A stretch of 10,996 bases of DNA, taken from positions 1 through 10,996 of the forward strand of contig NW_026971984.1 of NCBI RefSeq assembly GCF_026151205.1, given 5' to 3'. Origin of the DNA: Bolinopsis microptera. Its lineage: Eukaryota; Ctenophora; Tentaculata; Lobata; Bolinopsidae. Under the pieces are notes generated by a model. The model saw only the letters and a program-made list of their open reading frames with translations, did no database searches and had not been told where the DNA came from. The position numbers and the translations under genes are program-made. This document shows, piece by piece, positions 1 through 8,800 of the stretch (positions within the stretch are counted from its first letter, which is position 1; each line of letters begins with the position of its first letter).

Positions 1-47
1 TCCCCCCCGTCCCGCACCCCCTCCCCCCACCCTCCCCCCCTCCCCCC

Positions 48-154
48 TGACATCCCCGTCCCGCCCCCCTCGACCTCACCCCCCGTCCGCCTGATCATCC
101 CCGGCCCCCCCCCCGAAACATCCCCGTCCCGTCCTGAATTGTCCCCGTCCGTCC
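48..154. repeat. Degenerate C-rich minisatellite, about five units of ~19-24 bp
   Basis: Five imperfect units can be laid out at about 48-71, 72-91, 92-115, 116-134 and 135-154. Their consensus is close to TGAnCATCCCCGTCCCGTCC. The more C-rich sequence at 1-47 may hold further decayed units. The minus strand carries clustered G-runs (GGGAC, GGGGA), so a G-quadruplex is possible. The array lies just past the stop codon (188-190) of the minus-strand carboxypeptidase. Exact unit lengths are uncertain because C-run lengths in this assembly are unreliable. Confidence 0.5.
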
Positions 155-187
155 CTTATCGTCAGATTTAATCCTCTATCTCGTACT

Positions 188-1290
188 TTAAATATTGGCT
201 ATAAGAGCCAGCAAAACCATCCACAATTCTCCCTCAGCTGTTGGTACAATCTGAATCCTCCTGGGAGCTCAAATCCAACCCTCCCAGGAGTCCCCCCAAT
301 CTGGTCTCAGTTCAAAAACAATAGGAAGTCAGGCACATCTAAACGTTGTTATGCCCAATCAACGCTTATTTCCCACCTATGAGGAATAGAGCAGTGCTGC
401 GCGCATAGCTGTGTAAATGTTGACGTTGTGGGCGCCCCAGCAATAAGCTTTCAACAACTGCCCCTCCCCAAACCTTTATGTGGTGTTTCATGGTCCTTGG
501 GTATCAGAGTAATCGTTGTACCCGAAAGGGGTGAGGAACAGTTGGAGAGTAGCTGTGGTAGCTTACAAATAGCTGTAAACTTTGTTCTTATTTGGTTTTC
601 CAGAATACTCCCTTGAATGATCGTGGTGCTCAACTGGTCGAAGGGTTCCTTGCCTGGATACACTAAACTGGCAACGGATCTTTACTAACCCCAACCCTTC
701 CAAAGTCCCACTGTCCCAGGTTTTTTTCCTGTTTCAGGTCATATTCCATAGCACCACGTGTAAAAAAGCACCCTCCAAACCAGTTGTTGTTGTTTGTTTT
801 GCTTTTACAAACCAGAAGGCCTTTTCCTATATTTCCCCTCCATAATCCCTTTCTTCTTCGTGAAGAAATTCCCGTAACCATCTGGGTTGATGCACGGAGC
901 TATAAAAATCTGGTATTTTATCAAGAATGGCTATTCATTCGATCGTTTTTTTTTTTTCGGGCTCCTTTTCTCCGAGCAGAGACTCAATGAGGTACATCAA
1001 TTGTGGCAAGGTACTACCCACTCCCTAGCCATGGATCTCCACCGTCAATCCAACCACATCGGCTTGTCTGCTGATCTCTGCAGAGGCAACATTGGACTGT
1101 TATCCGGATATAACTTGTATTTTTCATTTTCTCGTATAGATTCCCCCGGGAAGTAGATGAAGGTTTCAGCGCTGTTCCTCAGTATGTTTAAGCTGCCCAA
1201 AGCATTAAGACGACGTAATATATGACTTTAAAGCCGGTGTGTATGTGTCAAAAGAGAATTCGCCCTGCGCCACACTAGCCTTTAAAGAAG
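188..1290 (-). pseudogene. M14A zinc carboxypeptidase, catalytic domain, frameshifted; same gene as the propeptide at 1952-2205
   Basis: Family role: a secreted zinc exopeptidase that removes C-terminal residues, made as a zymogen. Seen in order on the minus strand, across changing frames: FSFDTY (start of the mature domain, near 1240); GESI followed by KPMW then IDGG (1038-1049, expected KPxxWIDGG); IH (1031-1036) and AREW (1018-1029), the HxxE zinc motif; LMYLIESLL (974-1000); INPDGY (874-888 for NPDGY); LWRGN; NNNNW (780-794, where the family has DxNRNW); YPGKEPF (640-660); HSYS with the third zinc His (546-557); SVDWA (352-366); FELRP with the catalytic Glu (302-316); GFELP; PTAE (233-244); ELWMVLLALIANI and a stop at 188-190. 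This is essentially the full ~300-residue domain with no evident intron. At least ten frame changes are needed. HxxE is bracketed by two single extra bases (1030 and 1037), which looks like sequencing insertion. The substrate-binding Arg of NRNW is not seen. I am confident of the family; whether it is a true pseudogene or a mis-sequenced gene is open. Confidence 0.88.
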
Positions 1291-1291
1291 C
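1286..1291. repeat. Left target-site duplication, AGAAGC
   Basis: This hexamer directly precedes the oligo-G left end of the element and is identical to the hexamer directly after the right end. Removing one copy plus the element restores continuous carboxypeptidase homology, apart from a one-base frame offset. Confidence 0.75.
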
Positions 1292-1308
1292 GGGGGGGGG
1301 GGCCAACC

Positions 1309-1388
1309 ATATTAAAGTATATTAAAGTATATCCCGGGTCAAAATCGGAAAAAAATCCTACATTTTATTATACTTTTAATATACCTAC
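1309..1388. repeat. Palindromic module 1 of the mobile element (2 TATATTAAAG units)
   Basis: Two ATATTAAAG-type units lead into TATATCCCGGGTCAAAAT and an A-rich loop. A TCCTACATTTT segment then leads to the inverse arm, ending in AATATACCTAC. The arms pair imperfectly (TTATTATACTTTTAAT differs from the clean arm of module 2). The same layout recurs at 1560-1652 and 1776-1935. Confidence 0.7.
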
Positions 1389-1735
1389 AATTAGTAGATT
1401 AGAGATAAGCCAATTACTGGTCCCCTGAACTCATACTTCCTATATTTTGGCTCATAAATAGTCAAGTATCAATATCTTTGAACAAGACTAACCTTACATG
1501 AAGGTAAATCTAATCTATACATTAAATAAAACAAAATTTTTCACATAATTTTTTATAATGTAGGTATATTAAAGTATATTAAAGTATATTAAAGTATATC
1601 CCGGGTCAAAATTGGAAAAAACCTACATTTTAATATACTTTAATATACCTACAATTAGTAGATTAGAAGATAAGCCAGTTGCTAGTCCTCTGAACTCATA
1701 ATTCATATATTTTGGCTCATAAATTGGTCAAGTAT
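1389..1735. repeat. Duplicated spacer inside the mobile element (1389-1470 and 1653-1735)
   Basis: Two ~82-bp copies begin ACAATTAGTAGATTAGA just after a palindromic module and share GATAAGCCA, CTGAACTCATA, ATATTTTGGCTCATAAAT and GTCAAGTAT. They differ by scattered substitutions and small indels. They lie 264 bp apart, so palindrome plus spacer behaves as a ~260-bp tandem unit. The divergence suggests an old duplication, or insertion of one element copy into another. Confidence 0.75.
1560..1652. repeat. Palindromic module 2 of the mobile element (3 TATATTAAAG units), near-perfect hairpin
   Basis: The left arm GTAGGTATATTAAAGTATAT and following bases are the exact inverse of TTTAATATACTTTAATATACCTAC at the right end, giving a 24-bp stem. 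The loop holds another unit, CCCGGGTCAAAATTGG and an A-run. It is the cleanest of the three modules and could extrude as a cruciform or give a hairpin RNA. Confidence 0.8.
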
Positions 1736-1775
1736 ATGGTAAGTAACATGGATTCAAAATTTTAATGGAGAAAAT

Positions 1776-1935
1776 GTAGGTATATTAAAGTATATTAAAG
1801 TACATTAAAGTATATTAAAGTATATTAAAGTATATTAAGTATATTAAAGTATATTAAAGTATATTAAAGTATATTAAAGTATATCCCCGGGTCAAAATTG
1901 GAAAAAATCCTACATTTTAATATACTTTAATATGG
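1776..1935. repeat. Palindromic module 3 of the mobile element, left arm expanded to 10 units
   Basis: It starts GTAGG as module 2 does, then holds the long TATATTAAAG array (1781-1879), CCCCGGGTCAAAATTGG, and the inverse arm TACATTTTAATATACTTTAATAT. That arm runs into the terminal GGTTGG-oligo-C instead of ACCTAC. Only the first few units can pair with the short right arm at any one time, so slipped hairpins are expected. Confidence 0.75.
1781..1879. repeat. Tandem 10-bp repeat, TATATTAAAG x 10
   Basis: Units start at 1781, 1791, 1801 (TACATTAAAG variant), 1811, 1821, 1831 (9 bp, one A short), 1840, 1850, 1860 and 1870. The same unit occurs three times at 1565-1594 and about twice at 1309-1327. 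This indicates length change by slippage or unequal exchange within one element. Confidence 0.9.
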
Positions 1936-1951
1936 TTGGCCCCCCCCCCCC

Positions 1952-1957
1952 AGAAGC
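1952..1957. repeat. Right target-site duplication, AGAAGC
   Basis: This hexamer directly follows the oligo-C right end of the element and matches 1286-1291 exactly. Because the element ends in homopolymers, the boundary could be off by a base. Confidence 0.75.
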
Positions 1958-2205
1958 CTCTTGCGTTCTTTATCCACTTCTTTTCCCACATCATCCGTTG
2001 CTAGCTCATAAGTCAAATCCTGAGATTTGAAGTATTTCTGGCATTTTATCAAGTGTTGAGGTTTTATTAGCACGTCTATATGCCCCTGTCGACCCTCGGA
2101 GAATATCTCTAAGTAGGTATATAGACTCCAGTGGTGAGATACTCTGGTAGTCCGCAACTGAATTCACTTCACCCGCAAGATCTGATAAGACAAGTCAACT
2201 ACCAT
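1952..2205 (-). pseudogene. Activation propeptide of the M14A carboxypeptidase, cut off from its catalytic domain by a transposon
   Basis: This stretch reads on the minus strand upstream of the catalytic domain and resembles the ~90-residue inhibitory propeptide of zymogen carboxypeptidases A/B. A possible ATG at 2203-2205 begins MVVDLSYQILRVK, where YQILRV matches the usual YxVLRV opening. After a frame change, NSVADYQS can be read. A third frame then gives LEIFSEGRQGHIDVLIKPQ (IDVLIKPQ at 2056-2079), equivalent to the family's LDFW...IDVxVxP core, and ends with YELATDDVGKEVDKERKR, equivalent to YExxIxDVQxxIDxE. No clear hydrophobic signal peptide precedes the ATG, so the true start may lie further upstream or in another exon. 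The reading frame runs straight into the oligo-G end of the mobile element. Joining the sequence across the element at the AGAAGC duplication would lead directly into the catalytic part, one base out of frame. Confidence 0.8.
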
Positions 2206-2830
2206 TTTCTTTTGAGTTAATCGAAAATAATGAAAAATAGAAATGTGTAAAAGGGAGTCTAGCTGTGATAAAGTGGTAGATAAAATAAGTTGAACTCTAC
2301 TTATACCATGTAGGTCTTGTAGCAGAGTGCTACCGAAAGAAAAACACAGAAACGGCTAAAAAATCGCAGCATTTTCGAAAGTGTTGTTTTCGGCGTTGAA
2401 GGTAGTTTCGCCTAATATTCAGTTTTAAAAGCCCCGTGGCCCCTGTTTTTAGCGTTATTGTGTCGCCCCAGCAGAAAAATTTTTCTCCTCAATAAGATTA
2501 CTAATTTCATCATAAACCACAAACTTATGGCGAAATTAAAACGTCCGTCCACTAATCCAAATTCCCTCATTTTTCCCTCACGATTAGTTTCCGAGAACAT
2601 GGTGTTTAGCTGTCCCCCAAGGTGCTGGGCCCCTTCTCCCAGTTCGTTAGTCCCCCCCTGAGAAATACTCAACTGTTTTAGAGATAACCTTATTCTTGAT
2701 TAAACAATGCCCAATTGCCAAATTTGCCAATGTCCCCATGACAACCAACTTTACAACCACCCCTCTCCTCAGGTGCCTGGTCCACCAGCCCACGAGAGCT
2801 CCCGGTGCCGAAGGTCCCGGGTCCAGAGAG
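2206..2830. other. Unassigned sequence 5' of the carboxypeptidase
   Basis: The base texture here is normal. Short open frames on both strands at 2412-2672 overlap each other and show no domain I recognise. The minus-strand frame upstream of 2205 continues open without a clear signal peptide, so a first exon or promoter could lie here, but no TATA box or splice site is convincing. From about 2760 the sequence becomes C- and G-run rich and grades into the corrupted block. Confidence 0.4.
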
Positions 2831-5800
2831 GGGGGGGCCCTGCCCCCCCCAAAAAATAGGATAAAAAAGGAAAAAAAACCCCCTTTTTCCCCTTTCAAAA
2901 AAAGTAAAAAGTGGGGGGAAATTAGCCCTAGCGGGGGGGTCCCCAAATTTTTATAAATTAACTTGGGGGGGAAAAAATCAGCTATTTCTTTCTTTCATTT
3001 AAACGAAACCCTTTTAGTTCATTTTTTTTTAAAAAAAGCCATTCCCCCCCTAATTTTTTAAAATTCCTTGACGCGAAAAATTTTTCAAAAAGACGAAACT
3101 AAAATTTTTTTAAAAAACAGTAATTTTGACCCAAATCGGGCCCCCCCAAAAAAGGAAAAAAACAAGGTTTTCCTAAAAAACGAGTAAAAAAAAGACACGG
3201 ACCCCCAGGGGCCAAATTTTAAAAGTAAACCCAAAAACCCCCCCACCCCCCCCCCCCCTCCCGAGCTGGTTTGAGTTGGGGGCTACCCCCCTAAACCCCC
3301 CCCCTTAACAAACCCCCCCGTTTTTCCCGTAAAAATCCCCCCCCCCCCCTGGAAAAAACCTGTGGGTTTATCTGCCCCCCGAGGGGCCCCCCCAACCTCA
3401 ATGGCCCCCCGGGGTCCCCCCGGGGTTTTTGTGGGGCCCAAGATTTTTCCCCCCAAGAAAATTTGTTTTTGATCAGTGGGGGTTTTTGCCTACCCAAACC
3501 AACCTGTTCCCCCCCCCCCCCTGCAAGGTTCCCCACGAGCCCCCCCCCCCTGTTTTTCCCCCCCCCACATGTTTTTCCCCGGGCCCCACAAAAGGTGATG
3601 TTTCCCCCCCCTTTCCCCCGCCCTCTCACGAAGGTGAAAAAATGTTCCCCCCCCGTTTCCCCCCCCCCCCCCCCGGGCCCTCCGGGGAGCCCCCCTTGTT
3701 CCCCCCCCCCCTCCCCGACCCCCCCCCGGTCCCGAAATTGTTTTTTCCCCCCCCCCCCCACGAGGTAAAGGGGGAAAAAAGGGGGTTTCCCCCCCCCCCT
3801 CACGAGGTGGAATGTTCCCCCCCCTCCCCAGTTTTTAGGCCAAAATTTTGGGGGGGGGCCCCCCCCCCCTTTTTCGCCCCCAAAAATTTAAATTTTATAA
3901 AAAAAAATTTTTTATTTTTAAAAACCCGTTTTTTTTAATTAGATTTTTTTTTCTAAATCTTGTCCCCCCGGGGGTTTTTTTAAAAGGTTTTTTTTCCCCC
4001 CCCCTTCCCAAAAAAGTTTTTTTTTGAAAAAACGAATTCCGAATTATGAGCCAGCAGGGACCAAAAGGAAATTTTCGCCCCTTTAATTTTTTGGCCCCAA
4101 AAAATCCGGGTAAAACCCGCCGAAAAATTTTAACAGGCTTTTAAAAATTTAAAATAACTAAAAATTTTTCCCCCGGGGGAAAAAAGGGAAATTTCCGCGA
4201 TTTCCGACATGCCCCCCGAAATCCCCCCTTTTTGGCCCCCCGAGACAACCCGTAAAATTCCCCAAAGGGAAAAAACCTTTTTCCCCCTTTTAAAACCAGT
4301 TTTCCCCAAAATAAACTAAACGGAAAAAAAATTTGGGGAAAATTTTTGGACAAATTTTAAATCATTGGAAATGTTAATAATAAAAAACCTCCCCCGTTTT
4401 TATTCCCGGGGTTTTGGGATAAAAATTTATTTTTTAATTTTATTGGTTTTTGCTATGTCCAGACCTCGTTTGTAAAAGGTTGGGGCAAAAAACTCGTTTT
4501 TTTTTTGAAAAAGTCCCCCTTAAAATTATTTTCCCCCAACCAAATGACACTTTTTAAAACCCTAAAAATGACCGGAATTTTTAATTTTTTTCCCCCGGCC
4601 TAAAACTATGGCAAAAATGGGGAAAAATTTAAAAAAAGGGCCCCACCCCCGTTATGGTTTTAAAAATTGGAGTTTTTTCCCCCCCATTAAAGAAACCGCA
4701 AACTTTTTAAAAAAAAAAAAACTTTTTTAAAGTTTTTCGGCCAAAAAAAATTTGGGGTTTTTAATTTTCCCCCGAACCCGGCCCCCCCTTTTCATTTAAC
4801 TAGGTAAAAATGGAAAAATTACTTTCCAATAAAGAAAACGGGACTTTTTCAGATTGAGAAGTTTTAAAGTCATTTTTTTTGAGTCCCCCCTGTAAAATGG
4901 CTTTTTAAAAACTTACAGCTCAGTTTTTTTAAGTTTACGGCCAGACCCCCCAAAAATAGCCCCCAAGTTTCCCCCGACCCCGTTTGGGTTTCCCCCGAAC
5001 AGGATCAGAGGGAAAGGGGGTTAAACCCAAAAACCCCAACACCCCCTGTTCGCGGGAAAAAACCCCGGGGCCCCCCCCCTACTATGATGCGGGCCCCCCA
5101 AGGTTTTTCGGGGCCTTTTTTACACGCCCTGCAAAATTTTTAAAAACAAAAAATCCAGCCCCGTGGGAATCAGCTTTGGTTTTTTTTAAAAAAAAAGTTT
5201 TTACAATTTTTTTTATTGTGGGTTTTTTCTTTTTACTATCCCCTTTTAAAAATTAAAAAATTTAAAAATGATTTCAAATAATTTTTTTTAACTTAAAATT
5301 TTTATCGCAGAAAAAAAAAACCGAGTTTTTTTCTTTGTTTCCTTTTGGGGTTTTAGAAATTTTCCCTTTTTTAAAGGTTTTTTGGCCCTTTTTGATTTTT
5401 AAAATGGCCCAACCCGAAAGCCCCCCACCCAAACCCAAAAAATTCCCTGTACTTTGCCCGTCCAAAGTGCCCCAAAAAAAGTTTTTTTTTTTTTTTTGCC
5501 CAATAACCCCCCCCGGGAAAAAGCAATTTTTTTTCACAAACCCCCCATGTGGGGTTGGGGATTTTTCGGGGAAAAACAGCTCCCCAAAAAAAAAAGCCAC
5601 CCAACAAATTACTTTCTACCCCAAACAGGGGCCCCTTTAAAAAAATTTTAAAATTTTGGGGGGGAAGCGATTTAAATTTTTTGCGAAAAAAGGGCCCCTT
5701 TCCCTGGAAAAAAGATATGGGCAAAAAAAAAATTTTTTTTTTAATTTTGGTCACGTTTAAACCCACGCTTAAAAAAAACACGACCTTTTATTGTTTTGGG

Positions 5801-8800
5801 GTTTTGGGTTTTTTGGGTTTGGGGAAAAAAGGGTTTTTTGTAAAAAAACCCTTTTTTTTTTTCGGCCCCCAAAAAACCAAAAAAAAACCCAAAATCCCCC
5901 GTGAAAAAAATTTTGTCCCCCCCAAAGTTTTTTTAAAACCCCCCCCCCGCCAAAAGAGGGGCGGGGCCCCTGGGGCACGAAACAGTGGGGGGTCCCCCCG
6001 CGACTCCCCAAAACGGAAAAAAAATAATTTTTTTTTGGGGGGAGCGGAAAAATTGTAAAAACCCCCTCAAGACGTTTTTTTTTTTCGCCCCGGCATCCCC
6101 GGAAAATTTTCGCCCAGGGGGGAAAAAACAAAAGACAAGGGGAAACATTAAAATTTTAATCCCCCCCCCCCGTGAAACCCAAACGTCCCGTTTTAAAATG
6201 AACCCCCCTTGTAAGGTTTTTTTCAACGATACAGGGGGGAAGGGCCCCCCCCCCCCCCCCGTGGCCCCTGGGGGCGGGGGTCCAAAAAATTGACCATTGG
6301 TTTTTTAAAAAGACCCCCGGGCCCCCCCCGCGGCGCTTACTTTCCCGTAAAACAAATTGGGCCATCGGGCCGCCCCCTTTTCCCAGAAGAAAATTTAAAA
6401 CCCAAAAGAGTAAATCCGGTCAAAAGGTCCCCTAACAACGTATGACAAAGCCATTTGAAAGGATGTTTTTTTACTCCCCTTCCCCAAAAATTTCCCCTTT
6501 CGAAGTTGCGGCGGGGCCCCCTTTTTCCCCTTTCCTGAAAAAAGTTTTTGGCCCGAAAGGGCAAAAACGCTAAAAGAAAAAAAGCAAAGCGCCGCGGGCC
6601 GGAAACCCTTAACAAAACCCCGGTGAATTACAGTTTTTTTCGGTTTTTGGGGTTTTTTAGGGTTAAGGGGCCCCCAAGGTTTTTTTTTTTTAAGGTTTTA
6701 TAGCAAAATTTTTTAAAGCAACAAAGCCCCAGCTTAAAGTAACCCGGGTTTTTTTATTTCCCTTTTTTTGCGCGAAAGCACTAAATTTGGGGTCCCCCGC
6801 CCCGCCTCAAAAAATGCTCCCCGCAAAACCCCCCAGACAACACAACTTTTCCCGGTAGAAAACGGCGAGATGCACCCCGTGGCCCCCCCCAAAACCCAGC
6901 GGGGGAAGATTTTAACAACGTGAATCAAAGTTTTATTCCATATTTGAAAATGGGAAAAAGGGGCCCCCCGCTAAAGGGGGCCCCCCCCCTGCGGCCCCCC
7001 CCGCCAACCGAATTTTTAAAGCCCCCCCAAGTGGGGTTTTGCGGAAAAATTGTTTTTTGCTTTTGGATTTTTAAATAGTGGGAAACCCCGGCCCAAAGCT
7101 GAGCGCGGGGCGTTTTAACTGGGGGGGGGGCGCCCCCGCCAAACCCCCAAAAAAGGGCTTCCCCCCCACAGTAGAATCGGCGAAAAATTTCCCCCCTACC
7201 CGTTCCCCCCCCGAGCCCCCATGAAAATTTTTACATCGCCAAAAAACGCAAAAAGCTTGCCCTTTAAAAGTTTTTAAAAAAAAAGTTCCAAAATTAGTGG
7301 GGGTAAAAAAAAAAAAAACCACAAACACAAAATGCCCCAAGGGCCCCCGAAAAAGGAACCCCTTTTGGGTTTTTAGTTTCCCCCGGTTTAACACTTTCCG
7401 TACCGGGGCAAAAAGGAAAAAAATTGGGGTGGGTTTTCATTCACCGAGTTTTTTGGCCAAGGCCCCCGGGCAAATATAACCCCTTTGGGACCTCAGGGAA
7501 AAACAAAGTTTCCCCTAAAACAATTTTAAAATAATTGGGCAGGCTGAGCGCCCGGGGGCCCCCCAGTAATAAAAGCACAAAAAAGCCCCACTCCCCAAAA
7601 AATTTTTTTGTCAAAATTTTTTTGCTTTTTTTGGGGGTGATCCCCTTTTCCCATATTTAAAGTCCCCCCATTGTTTTGGAACATTTTTTTTCCCCCTCCC
7701 CCCCCTCCGGAACGTTTTGTTTTCACAAGCTTTATTAATTGTGGCCCCCAAAATTACACCTAAGCGGAAATCATTTTTGGGAAAAAACCCAACCCCCCCC
7801 CCCCCCCCTTAAAATTTTTTTATGAAAAAAAGCTTTTGGGGTTTATTTTTGTTAAGGGGTTTTTTGGGTTGGGGAAAGGGGTTTTTTTATAAACCGTTTT
7901 TTTTTTTTTTTTTAAAAGGCTTGCAAAAAACCCCTAAAAAAAAAACCAAAGTCCCCCGGAAAAATTTTTTTGGCCCCAAACAAAAATTAGTAAAAACCCC
8001 CCAAAAAAGGGCCATGGGGAAAAGAAAAAAGAATTTTAAAAACCCAAAAAACGAAAAACTTTCAAAACTTTCAAAATCAAAAGGAAAAAAAGGAATAAAG
8101 CCCGGAAAAAATTTTTAATTAATAAAAAAAAACCTTTTAAAAGTAATTTTAAATGAAAAAAAAAAAGGTAAAAAAGTTTTAAAATGATAAGAAAATTTCC
8201 CCCTTCAAAAGGAAAATTTTTCAATTTTTCCCCCCACATTGCCCCAATTTTTTTTTTAACTTTTTTTTGTTTTTTTTATGATCTAAAAATTGTAACAAAT
8301 TTTTTTTTTGGGAATTACTTTTCTGTTTTCCTTTTTCGGGCCAAAAAATTTTTTTTTTTGGGGGTTTTTAAAAAAGTCCCCCCCTTCCGGGTCACCTAGA
8401 AAAAACGGAAAAAAAAAAAAAATAGTCCCCCCCCCCTGGGGCCCAGGCCCTTTTTCCTTTTTAACGGAGATAAATTTTTTTTGGCTAACGATTAAACGGA
8501 TAGCCACCCCCGTGACAAATCCCCCAGTGGGAGAGTGGGTTTTAACCCCTCATTTTCCAAAAAAGGGAACGAACCCCCCCTTTAAGTAACATAATATTTT
8601 TTTTCCCCCCCTTAAAAAATATTGGAATGCCAAAAAGATTTAAAACGGGTCCTTGGGGGGCGAGCCCCCCAAGGATTTAAAATCAAAAAAATTTTCTAAA
8701 TGAAAATAAAACCCCCATAATTTAGTAATTACAAAAAAGGTCCCCCCCAAATCGACCCGCCAGAAACTGGGGAAAAAATACCTGTTTTTTTTGTGGGGTT

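Larger units (their letters stand above)
1292..1951. mobile_element. Non-autonomous inverted-repeat DNA transposon (MITE-like), 660 bp
   Basis: The left end is 11 G followed by CCAACCATATTAAAGTATAT (1292 on). The right end is its inverse, ATATACTTTAATATGGTTGG then 12 C (to 1951). The two ends pair over the oligo-G tract plus 24 bases before diverging. Both ends are flanked by the same hexamer, AGAAGC (1286-1291 and 1952-1957), as expected for a target-site duplication. There is no coding capacity, so mobility would need a transposase in trans. A 6-bp duplication does not fix the superfamily; some hAT-like and other cut-and-paste groups make duplications of about this size, and the oligo-G ends are not a signature I recognise. 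The element sits in the carboxypeptidase coding sequence between propeptide and catalytic domain. An alternative, a tandem satellite that expanded in place, is disfavoured by the flanking duplication. Confidence 0.82.

Noticed and set aside
887-1156. Plus-strand 89-codon frame
   Set aside because: It is antisense to the well-supported carboxypeptidase motifs (AREW, LMYLIESLL, NPDGY) on the minus strand and shows no homology of its own.
1309-1935. Possible CRISPR array or satellite because of repeated units
   Set aside because: The 10-bp units are contiguous without unique spacers, and the larger units are palindromes bounded by inverted ends and a target duplication, which is a transposon structure.
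1927-2157. Minus-strand 76-codon frame as an independent small protein
   Set aside because: It is the carboxypeptidase propeptide, and its last residues (the Gly run) are the transposon's oligo-G end read through.
3291-3938. Long overlapping open frames on both strands (about 170 codons each), rich in Pro or Gly
   Set aside because: They are complementary readings of C-runs and G-runs in the corrupted block. Absence of stops follows from composition, and there is no domain, signal or repeat unit.
5371-6293. Phe/Lys-rich open frames on both strands
   Set aside because: Products are almost only Phe, Lys, Pro and Gly, i.e. TTT, AAA, CCC and GGG codons. Every frame gives the same texture, so this is an artefact of homopolymer runs.
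7822-8118. Lys-rich plus-strand frame of 98 codons that could suggest a basic DNA-binding or ribosomal protein
   Set aside because: The lysines come from A-runs and the opposite strand is equally open; no ribosomal or histone motif is visible.
8650-8675. G/C hairpin as a rho-independent terminator
   Set aside because: There is no T-run after the stem, no gene next to it, the context looks eukaryotic and the G/C run lengths are unreliable.
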